Source of the DNA: Streptomyces rubellomurinus
Lineage (GTDB): Bacteria; Actinomycetota; Actinomycetes; Streptomycetales; Streptomycetaceae
DNA length: 63,785 bases
Direction of reading: 5' to 3'
Assembly: GCF_000961885.1 (NCBI RefSeq)
Contig: NZ_JZKH01000045.1
Coordinates: forward strand, 1-63,785
Positions within the stretch are counted from its first letter, which is position 1; each line of letters opens with the position of its first letter. A program made the position numbers and the translations under genes. Under the pieces are notes generated by a model. The model was not told the DNA's origin and searched no databases. It saw nothing but the letters and a program-made list of their open reading frames with translations. Positions 1-9,143 of the stretch are shown here, piece after piece.

Positions 1-448
1 GTTCGACCGAGAGGCAGTGCGCGACGACCTCGTCGCCGGGCTTCCAGGCGTTGACCCCGGCGCCGGTGCGCAGCACCACGCCCGCGAGGTCGGAGCCGAC
101 GACGTGGTACGGCAGGTCGTGGCGCTTGGTGAGCGGCGACAGCCGGCCGTACCGCTCCAGGAAGCCGAAGGTGGAGACCGGCTCGAAGATCGAGCTCCAG
201 ACGGTGTTGTAGTTCACCGCGCTGGCCATGACGGCCACCAGGGCCTCGCCGGGGCCGAGTTCGGGCAGGGCCACCTCGTCGAGGTGGAGGGACTTGCGCG
301 GGTCCTTGTCGCGGCTCTCGAGGCCGGCGAACATCTGCTCCTCGTCCTTGTGGAGCGTCACGGCCCGGTAGGACTCGGGGAGCTTGATGGCCGCGAAGTC
401 CGCCGACGTGGCGTCGGCGCTGAGGATCGCGTCGAGGATTTCCTGCAT
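1..448 (-). CDS. ccr: Crotonyl-CoA carboxylase/reductase, N-terminal part (cut by window edge)
   Basis: The N-terminal ~149 residues start MQEILDAILSADATSADFAA and continue through a region ending in GSDLAGVV..GAGVNAWKPGDEVV, characteristic of crotonyl-CoA carboxylase/reductase, an MDR-fold enzyme. It uses NADPH and CO2 to turn crotonyl-CoA into ethylmalonyl-CoA in acetate assimilation, also feeding ethylmalonyl-CoA extender units to polyketide synthases. The ATG at 448 has a GGAGG ribosome site 6 bases upstream, which fixes the start. The rest lies beyond the left edge. The 3-hydroxyacyl-CoA dehydrogenase and TetR regulator upstream on the same strand fit the same pathway. Family identity is secure from the N-terminal signature; the catalytic residues cannot be seen here. 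Confidence 0.9.
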   Translation of the reverse strand, partial: MQEILDAILSADATSADFAAIKLPESYRAVTLHKDEEQMFAGLESRDKDPRKSLHLDEVALPELGPGEALVAVMASAVNYNTVWSSIFEPVSTFGFLERYGRLSPLTKRHDLPYHVVGSDLAGVVLRTGAGVNAWKPGDEVVAHCLSVE

Positions 449-661
449 GGCTGCCTCCGAAGGCGTACCTGTGTGAGGGACACAGGGCGTCTGGGGGAGC
501 CGGGAGCGGACACCGGCTTCGCTGGGACGACGGGTGGTGGGCTGGTCAGTTCGGGTGCCCGGGGTGGATCGGGCGGGTACTGGCACTGCTCCCGGGGTGT
601 GGGAACGCCGGACGACGGCGCGCCGAGGTGGGGAGCCGCGGCGCCGCGACTGGTGAGTAAC

Positions 662-704
662 AAGGTAGTGGCACCCTGTGCCAGGCGTAAAGACACCGGG
701 TGTC
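662..704 (-). promoter_or_regulatory. Predicted ccr promoter with two palindromic operators
   Basis: Read on the minus strand, TTACGC (690-685) and TACCTT (667-662) are separated by exactly 17 bases and precede ccr. The near-perfect palindrome TGGCACCCTGTGCCA (669-683) fills the spacer. A second, perfect palindrome GACACCGGGTGTC (692-704) abuts the -35 box. Their centres are 22 bp apart, two helical turns, and both share RCACC-N-(G/T)GTGY. This is the usual geometry of a TetR-family operator; the adjacent tetR product is the obvious candidate, by inference. Confidence 0.6.
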
Positions 705-770
705 ACGAATTTCGACTCCCCGGAGAGGCCTGGAAGGGCACGCGACGCGCGTCGCACGGGCATGCGAAAG

Positions 771-799
771 GCCCGCGTCGACTGCTCGACGCGGGCCCT
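771..799 (-). terminator. Hairpin after tetR
   Basis: GCCCGCGTCGA and TCGACGCGGGC form an 11-bp perfect stem around CTGC. It lies about 30 bp beyond the tetR stop and, read on the minus strand, is followed by CTTTCG. It probably separates tetR from the ccr promoter. Confidence 0.6.
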
Positions 800-831
800 C
801 GATATCGCTCTGACCTGCTCTTATGTGGGGT

Positions 832-1752
832 TCAGGAGTCCCGGGCGCCGCTCAGTGCGGCCCGGATGCTGTCGACCACCACGTCCAGCGGAGCGTCCGT
901 CCGGGCGACTGTGATGAGCACCTCACCTCCAGGGCTGGCACTCAGTGCGCTTTCCGCCACCGCCTCCCCGAAGGTCCCACTGGCACCCGGTGCCACCAGG
1001 GAGCCGCGGCGCCTCGCACCCGGCGCGCTGGCCGCCCAGAAGGTCCGCCGGATCACCTCGAAGGAGTGGTCCAGCTGCGCCTCCACGTCCCCCCGGCCGC
1101 CGGCCCGCAGCCAGCGCCGCAGCACGTGGTTGTGCGCCGCGACGACCGCCGCCGCCGACACCTCGGCCAGCATCGAGTCGTCCTCGCCGCCGATCTGCCA
1201 ACCGGTCGGGATCGGCTCGCCGGTGTCGAAGCGGCCCAGCAGGTAGCGGGTGAACAGCCGCTCGTAGCGGGCCACCACGGCGATCTCCCGCTCGCGCAGC
1301 GCCGGGACCTGCCGGATCAGCTGGTACCGCGCCACCGACACCCCCGGCGTGGAGGCGTACATCCGCAGCACCTCCTTGATGCCGCGGCAGACCACGTCCA
1401 GCGGGTGTTCTTCCGGCTCGGCGCTGGCCAGCAGGTCGGCCACCCGGATCAGGGTGTCGTCGTGGTCCGGGAAGATCGCCTCCTCCTTCGACCGGAAGTA
1501 CCGGAAGAAGGTGCGCCGGGCGACTCCGGCGGCGGCCGCGATCTGGTCGACCGTGGTCTCCTCGTAGCCCTGCGAGGCGAACAGGTCCATCGCGGCCGTG
1601 GCCAGGTCCTGGCGCATCTGCTGGCGCTGGGCCGCCGCCCGGCGGCTGCCGGGCCCGCCGTCCGGTCCACTGCCCCCGGTCGCGGAGGCCGTCCGGTCGC
1701 CGCCGCGGGGGCCGGCGGGGTGCTGCGGGGTGGCTGACTGAACCCGATCCAT
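832..1752 (-). CDS. TetR-family transcriptional regulator
   Basis: A 306-residue regulator. After a ~45-residue low-complexity N-terminus comes a TetR helix-turn-helix (DLFASQGYEETTVDQIAAAA..VARRTFFRYF, roughly residues 55-100), followed by a helical ligand-binding domain with little recognisable similarity. The ATG at 1752 (MDRVQS) was chosen; a start near residue 40 would remove the disordered arginine/glycine-rich leader and cannot be excluded. The gene lies between the 3-hydroxyacyl-CoA dehydrogenase and ccr, all on the minus strand, so it probably controls the ethylmalonyl-CoA genes in response to an acyl-CoA. A perfect copy of the ccr-type palindrome, TGGCACCCGGTGCCA, occurs inside its own coding region at 981-995. 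The last ~45 residues are alanine/glycine-rich. Confidence 0.85.
   Translation of the reverse strand: MDRVQSATPQHPAGPRGGDRTASATGGSGPDGGPGSRRAAAQRQQMRQDLATAAMDLFASQGYEETTVDQIAAAAGVARRTFFRYFRSKEEAIFPDHDDTLIRVADLLASAEPEEHPLDVVCRGIKEVLRMYASTPGVSVARYQLIRQVPALREREIAVVARYERLFTRYLLGRFDTGEPIPTGWQIGGEDDSMLAEVSAAAVVAAHNHVLRRWLRAGGRGDVEAQLDHSFEVIRRTFWAASAPGARRRGSLVAPGASGTFGEAVAESALSASPGGEVLITVARTDAPLDVVVDSIRAALSGARDS
981..995. promoter_or_regulatory. Intragenic copy of the ccr operator palindrome
   Basis: TGGCACCCGGTGCCA is a perfect 15-bp palindrome matching the two sites in the ccr promoter (669-683 and 692-704). It lies near the 3' end of tetR. It may be a third, roadblock-type site or a coincidence of GC-rich coding sequence. 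Confidence 0.3.
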
Positions 1753-1976
1753 GCCCGGAACGCTACACGGCCCGGGCGCAGGGGCCGCGGCCCTTCCCCG
1801 CCGTACCGGCGCGACCGGGCCGGTCACGGCCGGGCGCGGCCAGCGCGCGGAGACCGTGCCCGGGGCCCAGCCGGGCCGGGCGGCGCCCAGCGGCGCCGCG
1901 CCGTTGCCGTGGGCGGCGCCACTGCTCTGCGGCCCGGCCGGGCCGGGCGACGGCGAGGCGCCGCTCTGAGGCGTGG

Positions 1977-3752
1977 TCACCGGCGCGCGTGGTCGCGGAA
2001 GCCGCGGCCGGTCTTGCGGCCCAGGCAGCCCGCCGCGACCAGGTGCTCCAGCAGCGGTGCCGCGGCCAGGCCGGGCTCGCGGAACTCCTGGTGCAGCACC
2101 CGCTCGATGGCCAGCGAGACGTCCAGGCCGACCACGTCCAGCAGCTCGAACGGGCCCATCGGGTAGCCGCAGCCGAGCTTCATCGCGGTGTCGATGTCGT
2201 CGACCGTCGCGTAGTGCTCCTGCAGCATCCGCACCGCGTCGTTCAGGTAGGGGAACAGCAGCGCGTTGACGATGAAGCCGGCCCGGTCGCCGCACTCCAC
2301 CGGGTGCTTGCGCACCTTCGCGGTCAGCTCCAGCACCGTCGCCGTGACCTCCGGCGCGGTCAGCACGGTGGAGACCACCTCGACCAGCTTCATCGCCGGC
2401 GCCGGGTTGAAGAAGTGCATGCCGATCACGTCCTGCGGCCGCGAGGTGGCGGTCGCGCAGCTGATCACCGGCAGCGAGGAGGTGGTGGTGGCGAGCACCG
2501 CGCCCGGGCGGACGACCTTGTCCAGGGTGGCGAACAGCTCCCGCTTGACCGCCAGGTCCTCGGCGACCGCCTCGACCACCAGGTCGACGTCCGCCAGCTC
2601 GGCGTACTGCCCGACCGGGGTGACCAGCGCCAGCGCGGCGTCCCGCTGCTCGGCGGTCATCCGGCCCTTGGCGACCGAGCGCTCCAGCGACCTGGCCAGC
2701 TGCTCCTTCGCCCGGTCCGCCTTCTCCTGGCTGCGGGCGGCCAGCAGCACCGGGTGCCCGGCCTTGGCGAACACCTCGACGATGCCGGTGGCCATGGTGC
2801 CCGAGCCGCAGACGCCGACCGTGCGCACCTCGCGGCCCGGCCCCTTCGGCCGCGCCGGCCCGGTCGCCGCGTCCACCGGCTTGGACGAGCCCGGCGCCTC
2901 GTACGCGTAGAAGCCGCGCCCCGTCTTGCGGCCCAGCAGCCCGGCCGCGACCAGCTGGCCGAGGATCGGCGCGGGCGCGTGCAGGCGGTCCCGGGACTGC
3001 TCGTACATCGCCTCCAGCACGGTGCGCGCGGTGTCGATGCCGATCAGGTCGAGCAGCGCCAGCGGGCCCATCGGCAGGCCGCAGCCGAGCCGCATCGCGG
3101 CGTCGATGTCCTCCCGGGAGGCGTACTTGGACTCGTACATCGCGGCGGCCTGGTTCAGGTACGCGAAGAGCAGGCCGTTCACCACGAAGCCGGCCCGGTC
3201 GCCCGCCGCCACCGGCTCCTTGCCCAGGTCGCGGGCGAAGGCGGCGGCGTCCTCGGCGGTCTGCGGGGAGGTCAGCACCGTGCGGACCACCTCGACCAGC
3301 TTCATGCTGTGCACCGGGTTGAAGAAGTGCAGGCCCAGCACCCGCTCCGGACGGGCGGTGGCGGCGGCGATCCGGGTCACCGGGAGCGCGGTGGTGCCGG
3401 TGGCCAGCACGGTGGACGGCGGGCAGATCCGGTCCAGCTCGGCGAAGACCTCCCGCTTCAGCTCCAGCTGCTCGGGCACCTCCTCGATCACCAGGTCCGC
3501 CTCGGCGGCGGCCGCCAGCTCGTGCCCGACGGTGATCCGGGCCAGCAGCGCGGTGCGCTCCTCGGCGGTGATCCGCTCCCGCTCGACGGCGTGCGCGGTC
3601 GCCTCCTCGATCCGGGCCAGGGCCCGGGCGGCGGAGTCCTCGCCGGCCTCGATGCCGATCACCCGGCGGCCGCTCTTGGCGACGGCCACCGCGACACCGG
3701 CACCCATCGTGCCGAGGCCGACGACCGCGACCGTGGGGAAGGGACGCTCCAT
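1977..3752 (-). CDS. Two-domain 3-hydroxyacyl-CoA (3-hydroxybutyryl-CoA) dehydrogenase
   Basis: 591 residues made of two homologous 3-hydroxyacyl-CoA dehydrogenase units. Each has an NAD-binding Rossmann motif (VAVVGLGTMGAGVAV near residue 8; VGVCGSGTMATGIVEV near residue 300) and a C-terminal 3HCDH dimerisation segment (GLPMGPLALLDLIG and GYPMGPFELLDVVG). Bacterial 3-hydroxybutyryl-CoA dehydrogenases are usually single units of about 285 residues, so this is a tandem duplication/fusion seen in actinobacteria. It interconverts acetoacetyl-CoA and 3-hydroxybutyryl-CoA, upstream of crotonyl-CoA. ATG at 3752 follows AGGAGT by about 7 bases; an earlier ATG at 3770 would place that ribosome site inside the gene. 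It is followed after 224 bp by tetR on the same strand. Confidence 0.9.
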   Translation of the reverse strand: MERPFPTVAVVGLGTMGAGVAVAVAKSGRRVIGIEAGEDSAARALARIEEATAHAVERERITAEERTALLARITVGHELAAAAEADLVIEEVPEQLELKREVFAELDRICPPSTVLATGTTALPVTRIAAATARPERVLGLHFFNPVHSMKLVEVVRTVLTSPQTAEDAAAFARDLGKEPVAAGDRAGFVVNGLLFAYLNQAAAMYESKYASREDIDAAMRLGCGLPMGPLALLDLIGIDTARTVLEAMYEQSRDRLHAPAPILGQLVAAGLLGRKTGRGFYAYEAPGSSKPVDAATGPARPKGPGREVRTVGVCGSGTMATGIVEVFAKAGHPVLLAARSQEKADRAKEQLARSLERSVAKGRMTAEQRDAALALVTPVGQYAELADVDLVVEAVAEDLAVKRELFATLDKVVRPGAVLATTTSSLPVISCATATSRPQDVIGMHFFNPAPAMKLVEVVSTVLTAPEVTATVLELTAKVRKHPVECGDRAGFIVNALLFPYLNDAVRMLQEHYATVDDIDTAMKLGCGYPMGPFELLDVVGLDVSLAIERVLHQEFREPGLAAAPLLEHLVAAGCLGRKTGRGFRDHARR

Positions 3753-4261
3753 GTCCTGACTCCTAGTCATGAAGGGCCCGCGCGTGCTCCGGCGGGCGGC
3801 CGGCGCACCCCGTCGACGGAAACGCCGTCGACGAACGGGCACGCGGCCGCCGCCGGAGGAGGGTCCACGCGCGGGGGCTGGGGAGATGACGGTTCCGGCG
3901 CACCCGGGCGGCGGCCGGTCCGCTCCGGCCGTACAGGGGGTGTGCCGTGCTGTACAGGCGCTCAGGTGTGAAGGAAGCGACGCTGGTACGAGACGGGGAT
4001 CCGGTCGGCCGCCGTGCGCGGCACCGGCCGGTGAAGACGCACCGCGCGAGCGCCGTGGACGCACGGCGACGCGGATCCCGCCGGTGCGGCTCCCGAAGCC
4101 CGGCGGTGGTGCGTGCGGCCACTGTAGCGAAGCTACTCACCGGTAGGAAGGGGTCCGACCTGGAAAATCATGGTCCGCTCCCCGAACGGGTGAACGGGTG
4201 GACGGTCGTCCGTTTGGACCACTCGATAGGGGAGTTACCGAACCCGGGGGAGCGGGGCAGC
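3753..4261. promoter_or_regulatory. Divergent intergenic region with inverted repeats
   Basis: About 510 bp between the dehydrogenase (minus) and the glutamine synthetase-like gene (plus); no credible gene is seen. A hairpin CGTCGACGG-AAACG-CCGTCGACG (3811-3833) sits about 60 bp upstream of the dehydrogenase start. CTGTACAG occurs at 3948-3955, and GTAGC-GAA-GCTAC at about 4123-4135. These could be operators for either gene; none is assigned. Confidence 0.35.
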
Positions 4262-5752
4262 ATGGGTGACATGACCACCGGAACGAGCGCCGGGTCGGCC
4301 GCCCGGGCCGCCGACCCCGCACCCGCACCCGCACCCGCGACCGCCGCCGCGACCGCCGCCGCCGTGGCCGCCGCCGCGACCGCCGTCGCGCTGCCCCCGC
4401 GGGCCGAGCGCGCGGCCAGGGCCGAGGACGCCGCCGACCGGCTGCGCACCTCCGCCGTCGAGGCGGTGGCCCTCACCTGGATCGACAACGCGGGCATCGC
4501 CCGGGTCAAGGCCGTCCCGCTCGCCGGCCTGCGGCACGCCGCCGAATGGGGCGTCGGCGCCGCGCCCTGCTTCGACGTCTTCCTCGCCGACGACGCGACC
4601 ACCACCAGCACCCACATCGGCGGCCCCACCGGGGACCTGCGGCTCTACCCCGACCTCGACCGGGCCGTCCCGCTGGCCGCCCAGCCCGGCTGGGCCTGGG
4701 CCCCCGCCGACCGCTACACCCAGGCCGGCGAGCCGCACCCCGGCTGCCAGCGGCTGTTCGCCCGCCGGACGGAGGCCGCCGCGGCCGCGCGCGGCCTGAG
4801 CCTCAAGGCCGGCATCGAGGTCGAGTGGGTGGTCGCCCTCACCGGGAGCCCGGCGGAGCCGCCGGTGTACCCGACGGACGGCCCCGCGTACGGGATGCAC
4901 CGGCTCACCGACCTCTCCGACTACCTGCGCGACGTCCTGCGCGCCCTCGGCAAGCAGGGGCTGACCGTCCTGCAGGTCCACCCCGAGTACGCCCCGGGCC
5001 AGTTCGAGGTCTCGGTCGCCCCCGAGGGCCCGGTCGCCGCCGCCGACACCTCCGTCCTGGTCCGGCACACCGTGCGGGCCGTCTCCGCCGCGCACGGCCT
5101 GCGGACCTCCTTCGCCCCCGTGGTCGAGGCCGGCGCGGTCGGCAACGGCGGGCACCTGCACCTCAGCCTCTGGCGCGACGGCCGCAACCTCGGCCACGGC
5201 GGCCCCGGCCCGCACGGCCTCACCGCCGAGGCCGAGGCCTTCCTCGCCGGGGTGCTCGACGCCCTGCCCGAACTGCTGGTGCTGGGCTGCTCCAGCCCCG
5301 CCGGCTACCTGCGGCTGGTGCCCCAGCACTGGGCCGGCGCCTACCGGTGCTGGGGGCTGGAGAACCGCGAGGCCGCGCTGCGCCTGGTCACCGGCTCCAC
5401 CGGGGAGCGGGCCGCGGCGGCCAACGCCGAGGTCAAGTGCTTCGACGCCAGCGCCAATCCGTACCTGGCGGTCGGCGGGGTGCTCGCCGCCGGCCTCGCC
5501 GGGCTGGACCGCCCCCGCGCCCTGCCGCCCGAGCTGACCGGGGACCCGGCCGAGGCGCCGCCCGGCACCGTCCCCCGGCTGCCGGGGAGCGCGCTCGAGG
5601 CGCTGGCCGCGTACGAGCGCTCGGCGGTGCTCCGCGAGGCGCTGGGCGAGCCGCTGTACGAGGCGGTGCGCGCCGTGCGCCGGGCCGAGGCCGAGCAGTA
5701 CGCGGCGGCCGCGCCCGAGGAGGTGGCCGCGGCCACCCGCTGGCGGTACTGA
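4262..5752 (+). CDS. Glutamine synthetase-like gamma-glutamyl ligase (FluG C-terminal-type)
   Basis: 496 residues. After an Ala/Pro-rich leader of about 40 residues comes a GS beta-grasp-type segment (ALTWIDNAGIARVKAVPL), then catalytic-domain signatures: IEVEWVV (metal-binding glutamate strand), GNGGHLHLSLW, YLRLVPQHWAGAY and WGLENREAALRLV (ATP/glutamate arginines), and FDASANPYLAVGGVLAAGL. It belongs to the GlnA-like proteins, not housekeeping GlnA; several Streptomyces members glutamylate polyamines or ethanolamine, so the substrate is open. ATG at 4262 has GGGGGAG about 9 bases upstream; ATG 4271 is an alternative. It is followed after 3 bases by an amidohydrolase, giving the two halves of fungal FluG as separate genes in reversed order. 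Confidence 0.85.
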   Translation: MGDMTTGTSAGSAARAADPAPAPAPATAAATAAAVAAAATAVALPPRAERAARAEDAADRLRTSAVEAVALTWIDNAGIARVKAVPLAGLRHAAEWGVGAAPCFDVFLADDATTTSTHIGGPTGDLRLYPDLDRAVPLAAQPGWAWAPADRYTQAGEPHPGCQRLFARRTEAAAAARGLSLKAGIEVEWVVALTGSPAEPPVYPTDGPAYGMHRLTDLSDYLRDVLRALGKQGLTVLQVHPEYAPGQFEVSVAPEGPVAAADTSVLVRHTVRAVSAAHGLRTSFAPVVEAGAVGNGGHLHLSLWRDGRNLGHGGPGPHGLTAEAEAFLAGVLDALPELLVLGCSSPAGYLRLVPQHWAGAYRCWGLENREAALRLVTGSTGERAAAANAEVKCFDASANPYLAVGGVLAAGLAGLDRPRALPPELTGDPAEAPPGTVPRLPGSALEALAAYERSAVLREALGEPLYEAVRAVRRAEAEQYAAAAPEEVAAATRWRY

Positions 5753-5755
5753 GCG

Positions 5756-6889
5756 GTGGGCCCCGATCCGGCGGCCGGGCTCGCGGTACCGGCGCTGGTC
5801 GACCACCACTGCCACGGCGTGGTCGCGGCCGAGCTCGCCGACGACGCCCTGGCCGGGCTGCTCACCGAGTCCGACCGCCCGCCGGCGCCCGGCTGTTCGC
5901 CCTTCGACAGCGCGCTCGGCCTGGCCGTCCGGCGCTGGTGCCCGCCCGCGCTCGGCCTGCCCGCGCACGCCCCGGCGGCCGCGTACCTGGCGCGGCGCCG
6001 GGAGTTGGGGGCCGCCGAGGCCACCCGCCGGCTGCTCGCGGCCGCCCGGCTGGACACCTGCCTGGTCGACACCGGCCTCACCGCCGCGGCCGGCCACGCC
6101 CTGCTGCCGCCGAGCGAACTCGCCGAGGCCGCCGGCGCGCTGGTGCGCGAGGTGGTCCGGCTCGAAACGGTCGCCGAGGCGGTGCCGGCCGGCGCCGGGG
6201 ACTGGCCCCGGGCCGTCGCCGAGGCGCTGGCGGCCGCCGCCACCGGCGCCGTCGCGGTGAAGTCGGTGCTCGCCTACCGGCACGGCCTGGCCGTGCCCGC
6301 CGAACGGCCCGCCCGCGCGGCCGTGGTGGCCGCGGCCGGCGCCCGCCTGCGCGCCGGGCGCACCCGGCTCACCGACCCGGTGCTGCTGCACCACCTGCTC
6401 TGGACGGCCGTGGACGTCTGCGCCGAGCTGCGCCTGCCGCTGCAGCTCCACACCGGCTTCGGCGACCCCGATCTCGACCTGCACCGCGCCGACCCGTCGC
6501 TGTTGGCCGATTTCGTACGGGCCGCCGAGCCCGGCGGCGTCCCGCTGGTGCTGCTGCACGGCTACCCCTACCACCGGCAGGCCGGCTGGCTGGCCCAGGC
6601 CTTCCCGACCGTCTACACCGACCTCGGGCTGACCGCCTCCTACACCGGCCCCCGGGTCGCGGCGGTGCTGGGGGAGATGCTGGAACTCGCGCCGTTCGGG
6701 AAGCTGTTGTTCTCCACCGACGCCTACGGGCTGCCCGAGTTGTTCCTGGTCGGGGCCGAACAGTTCCGCCACGGCCTGGGCGCGGTGCTGGCCGAATGGC
6801 AGGCGGACGGCGCCTGTTCGGCCGCGGACGCCCGCCGGATCGCCGAGCGGATCGCGGCCGACAACGCACGCCGGCTGTACGCCCTCTAG
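5756..6889 (+). CDS. Amidohydrolase (FluG N-terminal-like TIM barrel)
   Basis: 377 residues, GTG start 3 bases after the upstream stop, so translationally coupled. Metal-ligand motifs of the amidohydrolase superfamily are present in order: DHHCHG (HxH, residues about 17-20), VKSVLAYRHGL (possible bridging lysine), LQLHTGFGD (His), LVLLHGYPYH (His) and LLFSTDAYG (Asp). It probably hydrolyses a gamma-glutamyl amide or related C-N bond made or used by the partner glutamine synthetase-like enzyme; that link is inferred from operon structure and the fused arrangement in fungal FluG. The AT-rich region after its stop suggests the end of a two-gene operon. Confidence 0.85.
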   Translation: MGPDPAAGLAVPALVDHHCHGVVAAELADDALAGLLTESDRPPAPGCSPFDSALGLAVRRWCPPALGLPAHAPAAAYLARRRELGAAEATRRLLAAARLDTCLVDTGLTAAAGHALLPPSELAEAAGALVREVVRLETVAEAVPAGAGDWPRAVAEALAAAATGAVAVKSVLAYRHGLAVPAERPARAAVVAAAGARLRAGRTRLTDPVLLHHLLWTAVDVCAELRLPLQLHTGFGDPDLDLHRADPSLLADFVRAAEPGGVPLVLLHGYPYHRQAGWLAQAFPTVYTDLGLTASYTGPRVAAVLGEMLELAPFGKLLFSTDAYGLPELFLVGAEQFRHGLGAVLAEWQADGACSAADARRIAERIAADNARRLYAL

Positions 6890-7032
6890 CGCGTCCCGGC
6901 CGGTGCCGGATCCCGCGTCGGCTCGTCGGCGAACCATCACTTTTTAACAATCTTCTTTTCTGTTGCGCATGTTGACCTGCGAACTTCCCTGGGGTGCTCA
7001 TGGTCAAGATGTGACGATTAGATGACTACCTC

Positions 7033-7062
7033 TTGCGCTTATAAGCCAATCTTCATTAGCGT
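7033..7062 (+). promoter_or_regulatory. Possible promoter of the subtilase gene
   Basis: TTGCGC (7033-7038) and TAGCGT (7057-7062) are 18 bp apart in an unusually AT-rich stretch (about 6935-7070), leaving a 5' UTR of roughly 60 bases with GGGAGGG before the ATG. No other gene is seen in 6890-7127. Confidence 0.4.
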
Positions 7063-7127
7063 CCCGGTCATTCCCTGTGCACCTGCCACCGCAGCTGCCG
7101 CATGACGACTCGGGAGGGCCTACCCCT

Positions 7128-8624
<1,497 letters not shown>

Positions 8625-8690
8625 CGTCGCCGACGCACTGACGTCGCCGACGTGCGGACGCACTGACCGCGGCGACACCTGAACACTGAG

Positions 8691-8734
8691 GCGGGGAGCG
8701 GGGCCCACTGGGTCCCGCTCCCCGCTCGGTTTTG
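8691..8734 (+). terminator. Rho-independent terminator after the subtilase
   Basis: GCGGGGAGCGGGGCCC-ACT-GGGTCCCGCTCCCCGC makes a long, nearly perfect stem with a 3-base loop, followed by TCGGTTTT. The preceding 8623-8680 carries an imperfect direct repeat of TGACGTCGCCGACG. Confidence 0.85.
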
Positions 8735-8816
8735 AGTACGGCTACTCAGGCCCGGGCCGCGGCCGCCGGCCAGGATGAGTCCGTCACCAACGGAGTCGTC
8801 ACAGGAGTCGATCGAC

Positions 8817-9137
8817 ATGGCACGGACCCTTTCCGGCAAGCGGAACCCGCTCGGTCTCGCCCTCGGCGTCGGCCAACTGCTTCTCGCCGCCCCGATGTTG
8901 GCGACGCTCGCGACCGGCGGTCTGGTGATCGCGGTGATGGGGATGGCCGCCGGCTCCTCGGCGGTCGTGGCCGTGCCCGCCGCCCTGCTGATGCTGCTGG
9001 GCCCGCTGCTCGGCCTGGGCCTGGCGCTCCTGGTCACCCGGGTGCACGACGTCCCCCGGCACGTCGTGTTCCCGGTGATCAGCTTCGGCCTGCTGCTCGG
9101 CACCGCGATCGAGTACGTCGGCATCTTCCAGCAGTAG
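8817..9137 (+). CDS. Small membrane protein of unknown function
   Basis: 106 residues with about three hydrophobic segments (LGLALGVGQLLLAAPMLATL; LVIAVMGMAAGSSAVVAVPAALLMLLGPLLGLGLALLV; HVVFPVISFGLLLGTAIEYVGIF), consistent with an integral membrane protein. ATG at 8817 is preceded by AGGAG (8803-8807); an upstream in-frame ATG at 8775 lacks a ribosome site. It has no recognised family. It lies convergent with the HipA-like kinase gene, whose stop is 6 bp beyond, so it appears to be a single-gene unit. Confidence 0.65.
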   Translation: MARTLSGKRNPLGLALGVGQLLLAAPMLATLATGGLVIAVMGMAAGSSAVVAVPAALLMLLGPLLGLGLALLVTRVHDVPRHVVFPVISFGLLLGTAIEYVGIFQQ

Positions 9138-9143
9138 GCTCCG

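Noticed and set aside
4235..6940. Very long open frame (about 900 codons) on the minus strand opposite the GS-like and amidohydrolase genes
   Set aside because: Typical high-GC antisense shadow: composition is Gly/Gln/Arg-rich without domains, and the plus-strand frames carry clear enzyme motifs.
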